NCBI GenBank assembly: GCA_035517655.1 | Contig: DATIYJ010000017.1 | Span: 1 to 42,446 of the forward strand | Reading direction: 5' to 3' | DNA: 42,446 nucleotides | Source: Nitrospiria bacterium | GTDB lineage: Bacteria > Nitrospirota > Nitrospiria > JACQBZ01 | Shown here: positions 7,935-16,646 of the stretch, one piece after another | Position numbering within the stretch: the stretch's first letter is position 1 | Layout of the letters: every line of letters starts with the position of its first letter | Notes under the pieces: generated by a model | What the model saw: only the letters and a program-made list of their open reading frames with translations | Databases searched by the model: none | Told to the model about the DNA's origin: nothing | Made by a program: the position numbers and the translations under genes

Positions 7935-8240
7935 TCACCGTTCACCTACTGGAGACTCCCCTGGAATTTGAACGGTGACGTCACCCAAGATCTTGGCCTG
8001 GCACGCCAATCGATGGGGAGGGAGCAACGCAGCCAAGTCCATCATGTCCTCTTCTTCAAATTCAATGCCGGTCAGGTTCTCGTGTCCTTCGACGACCACC
8101 ACGCGACAGGTGCTGCAAGAGGCAAATCCGCCGCATTCGTGAGCCAGCGGAACACCCAGGAACTGGGCCGCTTCAAGCACCGACTTCTTCTCGGGAACGT
8201 CTCCGCTTCTTCCCGAAGGATGAAATGTGACTTTGGGCAT
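7935..8240 (-). CDS. 2Fe-2S ferredoxin (adrenodoxin-type)
   Basis: A 101-residue plant/adrenodoxin-fold ferredoxin. The cluster ligands are C36, C42, C45 and C80 (C-x5-C-x2-C, then C in RLACQA), inside HECGGFASCSTCRVVV. It is a small soluble one-electron carrier. It begins 27 bases after the NuoF-like gene, so the pair is probably co-transcribed, and the ferredoxin may be the redox partner of that flavoprotein, replacing the usual NuoE subunit. The ATG at 8240 has GGAATGATCC upstream, a weak ribosome binding site. Confidence 0.95.
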   Translation of the reverse strand: MPKVTFHPSGRSGDVPEKKSVLEAAQFLGVPLAHECGGFASCSTCRVVVVEGHENLTGIEFEEEDMMDLAALLPPHRLACQAKILGDVTVQIPGESPVGER

Positions 8241-8267
8241 AGGATCATTCCAACAGCGGCCGATGTC

Positions 8268-9542
8268 TCAGGACGCGACCTTCATCGTGCAGCGATGCGC
8301 TTTGATATGGGATTCAAACTCTTCCGGAAAATGGCGCAGGCTGCATTCCACCGCCACCGCGGCCCCTGTGATGACCGTGCAATCACCGCGGCCTTTGACA
8401 AACCCGCTGAGCTGTTGGAGAGACCGGAGATCTTCCGGTTTTCCGTGTCCCGCTTCAATTTTTTCAAGGATTTGATGAAGGTAATGAGTACCCATCTTAC
8501 ACGGAGGGCACTGACCGCAGCTTTCATCTCTGAAAAAGTTACAAAACTTCATGGTTTGTTCGACCATGCATTGGGTGTCGTCCAGCACAATGACACCCGC
8601 AGACCCCAGACCGGATCCAATCGCCTTGAGCGAGTCAAAATCCATCGAGACATCGAGGTCCTTTGGCGTTAGAAAAGCATGCGACGGCCCGCCCGGATAA
8701 ACCGCCTTAAGCATCCTTCCGTCTTTTATTCCTCCGCCGAAGTCGTCGATGATTTTGCGGAGGGGAATACCAAGCGGAAGCTCGTATACACCGGGCCGGT
8801 TGACATCGCCGCTGATGGAGAACAGCATCGTTCCCGGACAGGTCTTGGTCCCGAACGACCGAAACCAGTCCGCGCCGTTGGAAACGATCGGCGGAACGTT
8901 CGAGAGTGTTTCGACATTGTTCACCACGGTCGGCTTACCGTATAATCCGTAGACGGTCGGATAAAAGGGAGGTTTGTGTTTGGGCTTTGCTTCGCGTCCC
9001 TGCATGCATTCCAGCATGGCGGTCTCTTCGCCGGCTACGTAGGTATCCGGCCCCAGAAAAATCTGGATGTCGCACGTAAATCCCTTTCCCAGGATGTTGC
9101 GTCCCAGCAATCCGTGCTTTTGCGCATCCAAGATCGCCTGTTTAACGAGCGCGATCTCTTCGGCGAAGGCCCCGTTCATAAACAGATGGGATTCCTTTGC
9201 CCCGACGGCGTAGGTCGCGATCGCGATGCCCTCTAGAAGTTGGTGGGGATTCAACCGAAGCAACAGACGATCTTTGTAGGTTCCGGGCTCATGTTCGCCC
9301 GCGTTGCAGGCCAGATAGCGTTCCAACCCCCGATGGGTCGCGACCATTTCCCATTTCTTCCCGGTTGGAAAACCGGCCCCTCCCCGTCCACGCAACCCCG
9401 AACGTTTGATCGTTTCAATGACATCGAGCGGCTGAGCCTGTCGGAGAACTTTCTCTAAAGCCTGGTACCCCCCCTTTTTTCGGTAAGTCTCCAGGTCGAT
9501 CGTTCCCTGCGTTGTCTCTTTCAACAGAATCTGCTGCGTCAC
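8268..9542 (-). CDS. NuoF-like NADH-binding flavoprotein (FMN, 4Fe-4S)
   Basis: This 424-residue protein is homologous to NADH-quinone oxidoreductase subunit F and to the diaphorase subunits of NAD-linked hydrogenases and formate dehydrogenases. Seen: GRGGAGFPTGKKW at 52-64 (NADH/FMN glycine loop), CNAGEHEPGTYKDR and VAGEETAMLECMQG (FMN region), and the 4Fe-4S ligands C342, C345, C348 (ESCGQCPPC) with C388 in GRGDC. It starts at GTG with GGGAG about 7 bases upstream. No NuoE, NuoG or other complex I gene is adjacent; the only redox neighbour is the 2Fe-2S ferredoxin. It is therefore probably a stand-alone NAD(P)H:ferredoxin or dehydrogenase-linked module rather than part of a nuo operon. Calling it nuoF would be premature. 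Confidence 0.93.
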   Translation of the reverse strand: MTQQILLKETTQGTIDLETYRKKGGYQALEKVLRQAQPLDVIETIKRSGLRGRGGAGFPTGKKWEMVATHRGLERYLACNAGEHEPGTYKDRLLLRLNPHQLLEGIAIATYAVGAKESHLFMNGAFAEEIALVKQAILDAQKHGLLGRNILGKGFTCDIQIFLGPDTYVAGEETAMLECMQGREAKPKHKPPFYPTVYGLYGKPTVVNNVETLSNVPPIVSNGADWFRSFGTKTCPGTMLFSISGDVNRPGVYELPLGIPLRKIIDDFGGGIKDGRMLKAVYPGGPSHAFLTPKDLDVSMDFDSLKAIGSGLGSAGVIVLDDTQCMVEQTMKFCNFFRDESCGQCPPCKMGTHYLHQILEKIEAGHGKPEDLRSLQQLSGFVKGRGDCTVITGAAVAVECSLRHFPEEFESHIKAHRCTMKVAS

Positions 9543-9640
9543 TTTTGTCTCCCGACCTCATCCGGACTGGCCTGAAATCACGCACCTGATGATCAAGGTT
9601 GTGGATCGAGGCCATATAGCGAGTTCATATTTGGTTTAGA

Positions 9641-10135
9641 TTAAAGGTAATGGCTTAACGCCATAAAAAAAAGCATCGGGATGGAAAGATAGAAGTTGGC
9701 GCGAGAGGCCAGATAAGCCTTCCGAGCCATGGCTGCCATCTCGGCCGGTGGCGATTGTTGCTTGGCCGCCGCGTCGGCCGTCATCTGAATGATTCGTTTT
9801 TGATTCGGCCAGATGATCGCCCAGACGTTAAAGAGCATGATAATTCCCAGTGCCGCACCAATGCTGATGGAAACCTCCCAGGCCCCGCTGCCGCCGCCCC
9901 ATTTCCTCATCAGGATTATAAGGCCGGCTAGAACCGTAACCGCCGCACTCCATCGAAACCACCATAAGGCGGGTGGCATCAACAGCGGCACAATCTTCCC
10001 CTTGGTCCCCGCATCGAGACTTTTCATGAAGTTGACATTCACCAGGTTGAAAAAATAAAGAAGACCAATCCATGTAATTCCGGCTAAAAAGTGAATCCAG
10101 CGGAACAGCAACTCGAACGGATCGACGCCCGGCAT
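9641..10135 (-). CDS. PuuD-like membrane domain protein (urate oxidase N-terminal family)
   Basis: This 164-residue protein has four transmembrane helices, at about 8-30, 55-75, 84-106 and 143-162. The opening FRWIHFLAGITWIGLLYFFN carries the conserved histidine of the N-terminal domain of PuuD-type urate hydroxylases, and a second conserved pattern is WWFRWSAAVTVLAG. Full-length PuuD has a C-terminal cytochrome c part, which is absent here. Stand-alone versions are known in environmental bacteria and probably hold haem b or form part of a membrane redox unit; a role in urate use is not supported by any neighbour. The start is fixed by AAGGAGG 5 bases before the ATG. Confidence 0.82.
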   Translation of the reverse strand: MPGVDPFELLFRWIHFLAGITWIGLLYFFNLVNVNFMKSLDAGTKGKIVPLLMPPALWWFRWSAAVTVLAGLIILMRKWGGGSGAWEVSISIGAALGIIMLFNVWAIIWPNQKRIIQMTADAAAKQQSPPAEMAAMARKAYLASRANFYLSIPMLFFMALSHYL

Positions 10136-10366
10136 AATGCCTCCTTGGTTATAATCGTTGTAAACACAAGAATTAAATTGACTTTTTGTACAAATACCTT
10201 GTCGGATTTACAAAGAGTCAAACGTATAATAAAATACACCTCCTCATTTTATATTGTCAACTCAATAATCAGCACACGGATCGACGTGGTTTGGCTGAAT
10301 TTTTTTCGGAAAGGTATGAGCTCGGGCGGCTCACAGGATTAGCAGAAGAAATATCCGGATGAGACG

Positions 10367-10564
10367 TCAGCGAAACACCAATCGCTTCCGCGTCTTGCTC
10401 CCGATCGGCGCAGGCCGATTTTTTCGATTGGCCAGGATCACAGGATCAATGATCTCACCGCAACCAAGGCACCGCCAGCCAAAAAAGAATAACGCCCCGG
10501 TATCATCCCGAAGGTCCTCAAAGGGTTCGCGAACCATGTAGCTTTCACAACGTGGACATTTCAT
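10367..10564 (-). CDS. small double-CxxC zinc ribbon protein, copy A
   Basis: This is a 65-residue protein with CPRC at 3-6 and CLGC at 32-35, the spacing of a zinc ribbon. A conserved DLRDDTGALFFFGWRC middle, then IIDPVILANRK and a basic tail, follow. It is clearly paralogous to the 68-residue protein at 23652-23858 (shared MVxxxFxDxRDDTG, CGEIIDPVIL). It has a perfect-hexamer promoter, and a palindrome sits over its transcription start, so expression is probably regulated. It lies beside, and is transcribed in the same direction as, the sigma54-type activator upstream. It could be a DNA- or protein-binding small regulator; no function is established. Confidence 0.85.
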   Translation of the reverse strand: MKCPRCESYMVREPFEDLRDDTGALFFFGWRCLGCGEIIDPVILANRKNRPAPIGSKTRKRLVFR

Positions 10565-10589
10565 GCCTTAAATCCCTCGCCTCCAATAT

Positions 10590-10606
10590 TGAAACATTGT
10601 GTTTCA
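10590..10606. promoter_or_regulatory. perfect palindrome over the transcription start of zinc ribbon copy A
   Basis: TGAAACA and TGTTTCA separated by TTG, immediately downstream of the -10 element. A bound dimer would block initiation or early elongation. The binding factor is not identified. Confidence 0.6.
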
Positions 10607-10613
10607 TATTTGA

Positions 10614-10643
10614 ATTATACAGATCAAGGGAAAGGGTTGTCAA
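10614..10643 (-). promoter_or_regulatory. promoter of zinc ribbon copy A
   Basis: Minus strand TTGACA (10643-10638), 18-base spacer, TATAAT (10619-10614); both hexamers perfect. Confidence 0.82.
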
Positions 10644-10785
10644 GGCAAAATCGATCATGTCTTTCAAAAGAGAATCATGATAGACAGATTGTGATTTACA
10701 CGGGCCCTTGCTTTACGATGTTATGAAAGGGCAGAAATAGGATGGTCAGCGGAACACTGCCTCAAGGTAATCTAATGAGGAGGGT

Positions 10786-12150
10786 TTATCCATTCGAGGA
10801 TTTATTCGCAGAACAGCTTATTCCAAACTCCTTGATTTTCCTCCACAAAGTTGTCCGACTAATCTTGAGCTTTTCGGCTGCGGCCTGATAGTTCCAGTCG
10901 GTCTGTGATAGGGCCTTCAACACCAGTTGCCTCTCCAAGATCTTAAGAGGGTCTTCTTGCTTAATAGCCTGATCAATAAAATCGTCCTTCACATAAAACA
11001 TGTCTCTAGGCAAATGAGACGGCAGGATTGTGCCGCCATGGCAAAGAACAACGGCATGCTCGATGATATTCTCGAGACCCTGTATGTTTTCAGGATAATC
11101 GTAATTAAGTAGTATTTCCATAGCAGCTGGGGCTACGGATTTGATTTTCTTTCCCAATAAAGTGTTAAACCGCTTTAGGAAATGTTCCACGAGAAGAGGG
11201 ATATCGTCACGCCGCTCACGAAGGGGCGGCAGCACAATCGGAACCGACCGAAGCTGATCATAAAGCTCGCCTAGAAACTCACCCTCTTCAACGGCCGTTT
11301 TGATATCCCGGTGAGTGGCTGCTATGACTCGAATGTTTGTGCGAATTTTCCTATTATCTCCCACCCGAACAAACTGTTTTTCCTTCAAGAATTTCAACAA
11401 TGCGACCTGCAATGTGGACCCGATGCACCCAATCTCATCAAGAAAAAGCGTGCCTCCGTCAGCCAGTTCCAGGCGGCCGGCTCGATTCGAAACCGCACCC
11501 GTAAAAGCGCCCTTGATATAACCGAATAACTCACACGCCAACATCGCATCGGTCAGACCATCGCAGTTGACTTTTACAAACGGCTTTTCACTGCGGGGAC
11601 CGTTTTCGTGGATGGCGTGAGCCAAAAGCTCTCGACCGGTACCCAGTTCGCCCTCGATCAGCACACTGGATTCGCTTCGAGACATTTCGGGCAAAAGGGC
11701 ACAGAGGCTCTGCATCCGGTGATTTTTGCCGATGATGTTTTCAAAGGAGTATTTCCCCCTCAAAGCTTCGTTTAAGGCTTCGATCTGTGATCGATCACGA
11801 ATGATCTCTACCCCTCCGATCACCCGACCGCTTCTGTTCCTTAAAAGCACCGTGTTCGTGCTAATCGTCACCAGTTTTCCGTTCTTATTCCTTAAAACCG
11901 TCTCGTAATCGTGAATGTTTCGGCTGGTTGACAAGGTTTGCTCAAGAAGGCACTCATGATCACAGGCCGCGCATCGAACCACCTGGGCACAGGACATCTC
12001 TTTGGCCTCTTCCTTCGAGTAGCCCAGCAAGCGCTCGGCGGCCTTATTCAGGTATTTGATCTTTTTATCTAACCCGATGGTGACAACGCTGTCGTTCAAT
12101 GAATCAAGAACCACCTCGGTGTCGATTCGTTTAGTATCCAGTGTTTTCAT
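10786..12150 (-). CDS. PAS-domain sigma54-dependent transcriptional activator
   Basis: This 454-residue protein has an N-terminal PAS domain (about 12-120), an AAA+ sigma54-interaction domain (about 137-365) and a C-terminal Fis-type helix-turn-helix (LKISRTTLWRKIKEFGI). The GAFTGA loop at 214-219 and Walker B GTLFLDEI at 233-240 are intact, as is LPPLRERRDDIP. Two oddities: Walker A reads GELGTGRE at 167-174, so the usual lysine is arginine, which may lower ATP binding; and the PAS domain carries a cysteine cluster, C54, C60, C63 and C67, suggesting metal, Fe-S or redox sensing. I found no sigma54 promoter in the window that identifies its target. Confidence 0.94.
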   Translation of the reverse strand: MKTLDTKRIDTEVVLDSLNDSVVTIGLDKKIKYLNKAAERLLGYSKEEAKEMSCAQVVRCAACDHECLLEQTLSTSRNIHDYETVLRNKNGKLVTISTNTVLLRNRSGRVIGGVEIIRDRSQIEALNEALRGKYSFENIIGKNHRMQSLCALLPEMSRSESSVLIEGELGTGRELLAHAIHENGPRSEKPFVKVNCDGLTDAMLACELFGYIKGAFTGAVSNRAGRLELADGGTLFLDEIGCIGSTLQVALLKFLKEKQFVRVGDNRKIRTNIRVIAATHRDIKTAVEEGEFLGELYDQLRSVPIVLPPLRERRDDIPLLVEHFLKRFNTLLGKKIKSVAPAAMEILLNYDYPENIQGLENIIEHAVVLCHGGTILPSHLPRDMFYVKDDFIDQAIKQEDPLKILERQLVLKALSQTDWNYQAAAEKLKISRTTLWRKIKEFGISCSANKSSNG

Positions 12151-12204
12151 AGCTAGAAATGATTCTAACCCTCTGTTTCTCCTTAGTCAACATCGATCTT
12201 TCGA

Positions 12205-13146
12205 TCAGCCGATCATACGGTCGACGTCCGCACAGAGTTCTTTTACGCCTTCGGACGACTTTCTTAATCCCGCGGTCTCTTCCGACGTAAGTTCAAACTC
12301 CACAATCGATTCGATACCCCCGTGGCCCAATTTGGCCGGTACTCCAACAAACAGGTTTTGAACACCGTATTCGCCTTTGCAGAGGGCCGCACAGGGAAGG
12401 ATTTTTTTCTTGTCTTTCACAATCGACTCGACCATCTCGACAATCGCGGCGGAGGGAGCATAGTAGGCGCTTCCAGTCTTCAGCAGTTTGACGATTTCGG
12501 CTCCGCCGTCACGGGTTCGCTGAACAATCACATCCAGCCGTTCCTTCGGGATCAACTTCGTGACGGACACTCCGCCCACCGTTGTGTAACGGGGAAGAGG
12601 AATCATGCTGTCTCCATGCCCGCCCATTACAATCGCCCGGACCGTCTCGGACGAAACACGAAGCTCTTGGGCGATGAAGGTCGCCATGCGAGCCGAGTCC
12701 AATACACCAGCCATGCCGATAACCCGTTCCCGGGGGAATTGTGTCGTTTTGTAGGTCACGTACGCCATGGCATCCAAGGGATTGGAAACAACAATAATGA
12801 CGGCCTCCGGCGAGTGAACGGCCACCTTCTGAGCAACGGTCTTGACGATCTTGGCATTGGTGGACAATAAATCGTCGCGACTCATCCCCGGCTTCCGGGG
12901 AACTCCGGAAGTGATGATGACCAGATCGGATCCTTCCAAATCGGCATAATTATCCGTTCCGCGAATTTGGGTGTCATAACCGTATATCGGTGCCGATTCG
13001 GCAAGATCCAAGGCCTTGCCTAAAGCCACATCTTTATTGATATCAACCAGAATCAATTCTTCAGCAAGCTCTTTCTCGATCAACCGCTGCGCCGTCGTTC
13101 CCCCAACATTACCCGCGCCAATGATTGTAATTTTTCTTCTCTTCAT
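12205..13146 (-). CDS. mdh: malate dehydrogenase
   Basis: An NAD-dependent malate dehydrogenase of the lactate-dehydrogenase-like group; it interconverts malate and oxaloacetate in the TCA cycle, either direction. Seen in its 313 residues: GAGNVGG at 10-16, acidic NAD-ribose residue in ILVDIN (D35), substrate-binding arginines in [14 protein letters not shown] (R84, R90), SNPLD at 121-125, catalytic D150 and H177 (GGHGDS). Methionine and arginine at the specificity loop (RKPGMSR) support malate rather than lactate. An AGGAG ribosome binding site and a promoter (13204-13232) precede it. Together with the citrate synthase at 25.5 kb it supplies two steps of the cycle. Confidence 0.96.
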   Translation of the reverse strand: MKRRKITIIGAGNVGGTTAQRLIEKELAEELILVDINKDVALGKALDLAESAPIYGYDTQIRGTDNYADLEGSDLVIITSGVPRKPGMSRDDLLSTNAKIVKTVAQKVAVHSPEAVIIVVSNPLDAMAYVTYKTTQFPRERVIGMAGVLDSARMATFIAQELRVSSETVRAIVMGGHGDSMIPLPRYTTVGGVSVTKLIPKERLDVIVQRTRDGGAEIVKLLKTGSAYYAPSAAIVEMVESIVKDKKKILPCAALCKGEYGVQNLFVGVPAKLGHGGIESIVEFELTSEETAGLRKSSEGVKELCADVDRMIG

Positions 13147-13203
13147 ATCGGAGAGCTCCTCTGCATTTTTACCGACTTATTGTTACTTTGGGAATTTTGA
13201 AAT

Positions 13204-13232
13204 ACGATATCATACGGTGAAAGTGAGGTCAA
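13204..13232 (-). promoter_or_regulatory. candidate mdh promoter
   Basis: Minus strand TTGACC (13232-13227), 17-base spacer, TATCGT (13209-13204). Confidence 0.45.
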
Positions 13233-13362
13233 GGAAGGTGGAATAACAAACACAAGAGAATGTCATCTTAACTGGACGGCCAGCCGATGGGAACCATTTC
13301 GGGCATCGGTTTTGGTCTCGACGGTCCGCATGTAATGCAACCAGGAAAACGGTGAGCGGTGA

Positions 13363-15225
13363 TCACAGATGCCTTTCCTCGGCCAATAATCGAGTCGCCT
13401 GATCGGCCGGAAGTGGTTTACTAAACAGATACCCCTGTATTTCATGGCATCCCACGGAACGTAAAAATTTAAGTTGTTTCACCGTTTCCACACCTTCGGC
13501 AATCACCTTGAGGTTGAGGCTGTTGGCCAAGGTGATGATCGCTTTAACAATCGCCGCGTTATCTGGATCCGACGGTATATCGACAATAAAAGACCGGTCA
13601 ATCTTCAAACTGTTGATCGGGAAACGCTTCAGATAACTCAACGAGGAATAGCCAGTTCCAAAATCATCAACCGCAATTTGAATGCCCATTTTTTGCAGTT
13701 GACGGAGCATCTCGATGGTTGTCTCCGCGTTTTCCAGCAAAACACTCTCCGTCAATTCCAACTCAAGATGATGGGCTCGAGGCCTGTTTCCTTCAAGACC
13801 CGGTTCACCACCTCCACCAGGTCTTGATGACGCAGTTGACGAGGAGATAAATTCACGGCCATGGGTATGGGACGGAACCCGTCCCCCTTCCAAATTTTGG
13901 CCTGCACACACGCCGTGCGAAGCACCCATTCTCCAAGGGGGATTATGACCTCCGTCTCCTCAGCCAAAGGAACAAATTCCGCCGGTGGAACTAATCCTAA
14001 ATCGGGATGCTGCCACCGCACCAACGCTTCCATTCCGATGATTTGCCCAGTGGATAGGTTTACCATTGGCTGGTAGTGTAAAAGCATTTCCTGCTTTTCC
14101 AAAGCGCGCCGAAGGCTGCTCTCGAGCAGCAGGCGCTTTGTAGCCTTCGCGTTCATTTCAGGCGAAAAAAATTGGTAATTTTTACCCAATTCCTTAGCCC
14201 GGCTCATCGCCGTATCCGAATTCTTCAGCAAGGTCTCGACGTCTTCCCCGTCGTTCGGGTAAAAACTGATTCCGATGCTGGGATTTGCAAAGAGTTCGCG
14301 ATTCTCCAACAGGAACGGTTTCTTAAAAACCTCAAGGATCTTTTGGGTAATTAATAATGAGCACATCCTGTCCCGCCGCGATATCCTCGAGAATGACCGC
14401 AAACTCGTTCCCTCCCAAACGAGCTACCGTATCGCCGTCCCGCACAGCGGTCATGAACCGCTCTGAAACAGCCTTCAACAACTGGTCGCCCGCGTTATGC
14501 CCGAGGGTGTCATTGATCAATTTAAAACGGTTGAGATTTAGAAGCAAAACAGCCACCAAACGCTTGCGCCAAAAGGTTCTTGCGATGGCTTGGGCCAGAC
14601 GATCCAAGAAGAGGGTCCGATTGGGAAGACCCGTTAAGGCATCATAATTGACAGCCTGTTGAAGACGCGCCTCCGAACGCTTGTGCTCCGTAATATCCCG
14701 AACCAACGCAAATCCTCCGACGATGCCCCCCGCTTCGTTTAAAATGGGCCCAAAGTGAGCCTCCAAAAAACTAGGTTCCTCACCCATTCGGTGATACATC
14801 CTGTCTTTAACAACGCCGGCCTTCCCGAGGAGCGCCTCATAAATAAACCGGTCCTCACGGGTCTCTTTCAAGCCCGGAAACAGGTCCAAGGCATGTTTTC
14901 CCAAAACGTCCGTCTGCTTCAACCCGGTAATCCGTTCCAGAGCGGGGTTCCAAACGGTGAGGCACCCACCCCGATCGAAGGCAAGAATGCCATCCACGCT
15001 GCTGTTGATCAGCCTTTCAAACACCGTCCGCATTTCCGAATTGGCCTGCAGCAGTTCTTGTGAACTCAGATCCAAAGAGCGCTCCAACATCGCGCGATCG
15101 GCGTCAAATTGTTGATAGGCCTGATTGACGGCGCCAAGAAAATCTCGGCAGTTTTTCAACAAAGATTCGGAGTCGACGCGGTATTTTTTCAGTTGACGTT
15201 TCAGCAAGCTATGCAGCGGTTCCAA
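13363..15225 (-). pseudogene. PAS-GGDEF-EAL protein split by two frameshifts
   Basis: Three overlapping frames make one ancestral gene. 15225-14332 encodes an N-terminal helical region, a PAS domain (about 68-185) and a GGDEF domain up to RLGGNEFAVILEDI. 14402-13752 continues the GGDEF domain and most of an EAL domain (MEALVRWQHP). 13929-13363 finishes the EAL domain ([34 protein letters not shown]). The first shift is in a TA-rich run around 14346-14358, compatible with a 4-base insertion. The second is at the three G residues 13773-13775, where one extra base would restore ELELTES. Intact, it would make or break cyclic di-GMP. The signature GGNEF instead of GGDEF suggests a weak or lost cyclase, whereas the EAL motif is intact. 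Start is TTG with GGAGAGG upstream, 3 bases after the FIST gene. Sequencing error is the alternative explanation. Confidence 0.85.
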
Positions 15226-15228
15226 AAA

Positions 15229-16368
15229 CTACCTCTCCGAAAAGGTGGTGATCGTCATGGTTTGATTATGCAATTCGCATTTCGCGTCCCGAGAAAACGG
15301 CGAGATTTCTCCGTAAGAATAAAACCCGGTGAGCACGGTTCGATCTCCGAGAATCTCCTGAACGCCCTCCACCTCTTCTTCAATTCTCTGTTTGAGAACT
15401 AGCCTGCGGCCGACGCAACTGATCAGAATCGCCAGATCCGGTGCGGATGAGCCAATGGCTTCGTGACTGATTTTGGCCGCACCCACCGCACCATCGATCA
15501 AGCGATCAAAATTCGCCTTCATCAGGCGAGCATAGGCTCCCTCCGGAACGTCCCCGGCAAACGTCATGCTCCTCTCCCTCTCATCAATGGATAAAATTGT
15601 GCGGACCACACCGGCGGTCCCCTCCTGAATCCTAAGACTTAAAGGATAGAGCAAACCGGTCGCGGGAAGCCCCTTGGCATGTTCGCCCAAGTAATTTCTA
15701 TACAGGTCCAATGCCGATTTACCATCCAGCTCGTACAAAACATTGCCGCTGGAACGGGTGATCAATCGTTCAGGGCCAAAGGGGTCCCAACCTCCCATGG
15801 AACCGCAACCGACTTTCAATCGTTTTCCGTATAATCCGAGCACCCCGACAGTATTCGGCTTGGCCGGACTGTCGCAAAGGACAAGAGTTTCTTTGAATCG
15901 CTCCCCGTCTGCGGATAATCCCCCCGTGATCGAGACCCCTCACGGCAGATTTTTTGTCAGGCCTCTGACCAAATCACTTCCATTCACCGTCAGTCCATCG
16001 GATAGGACAAGGACGTGAACCAATTCGGCCGGATTCAGCGCTTGGCCTAGTCGTTCACCGGCTTCGAAACTGTTCTTTAATTTATTGATCGGGACGTGCG
16101 CTCCTTGGAGTCGGGAATAATCAAACTTCACAGCGGTGGCTACTACTGAATCATCGGAGACCTGGGTGCCGCAAATCTCACCGGCCGTTGAACAGCCGAA
16201 GACACGGGCATTGGGATAAGCCTTCTTGAACTCACCCAGCCAGTTTCTTTCTTTTAAAATGGACGTGCCCCCGAACAAGAGGACCAATTGGGCTGACGGA
16301 CCCAATCGCCCGATCGCTCCCGAGTCCCACCCGACGCTTCTTATCCAGCGATTCTGTTCAATCACCAT
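15229..16368 (-). pseudogene. FIST-domain sensor gene interrupted by an in-frame TGA
   Basis: One reading frame covers both a FIST N region (16368-15943: VLLFGGTSILKE, RVFGCSTAGEICG, VHVLVLSDGLTVNGSDLV) and its continuation with the FIST C domain (GVSITGGLSADGERF, VGCGSMGGWDPFGPERLI, GFYSYGEISPF), broken only by TGA at 15942-15940. Removing that codon gives a continuous protein of about 379 residues. FIST domains are ligand-binding sensory modules, often beside or fused to signalling domains. The stop of this gene lies 3 bases before the start of the broken PAS-GGDEF-EAL gene, so the two probably formed a sensor-effector operon. Readthrough or a sequencing error cannot be excluded. Confidence 0.85.
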
Positions 16369-16429
16369 CGCCTATCTGCCTATCTCCTTGCCGATTTTTC
16401 AAACGGCGGGCGAGGTCTTTAGTCCCCCC

Positions 16430-16472
16430 AAAAAACCCCGAGCCCCGATTCAGTTTCGAATCGGCGCTCGGG
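16430..16472 (-). terminator. intrinsic terminator after the TVP38/TMEM64 gene
   Basis: A 15-position stem with one C-C mismatch (CCCGAGC-C-CCGATTC with GAATCGG-C-GCTCGGG), 6-base loop, followed on the minus strand by a T run. It lies about 175 bases past the stop at 16647. The 16473-16646 stretch shows no convincing gene. Confidence 0.8.
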
Positions 16473-16646
16473 TTCATGCAAAAGCGTTCTTGGGCTGGTA
16501 TGCATGACTGTCCTTGTCATTGAAGAAAAGAACGGGCGGGTTGTGAAGCGTCAGCCTGGAAAATACTTGATTGATGTCATTCCTGTTGCGACAGCCCGTT
16601 AAATCAATGATACCATAAAAAAACAGGCCTGAAGGACAGTTAAGCC

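Noticed and set aside
15940-15942. TGA in the FIST gene as a selenocysteine codon
   Set aside because: FIST proteins are not known selenoproteins, the sequence just after the TGA does not form an obvious SECIS-like hairpin, and the adjoining gene is also broken.
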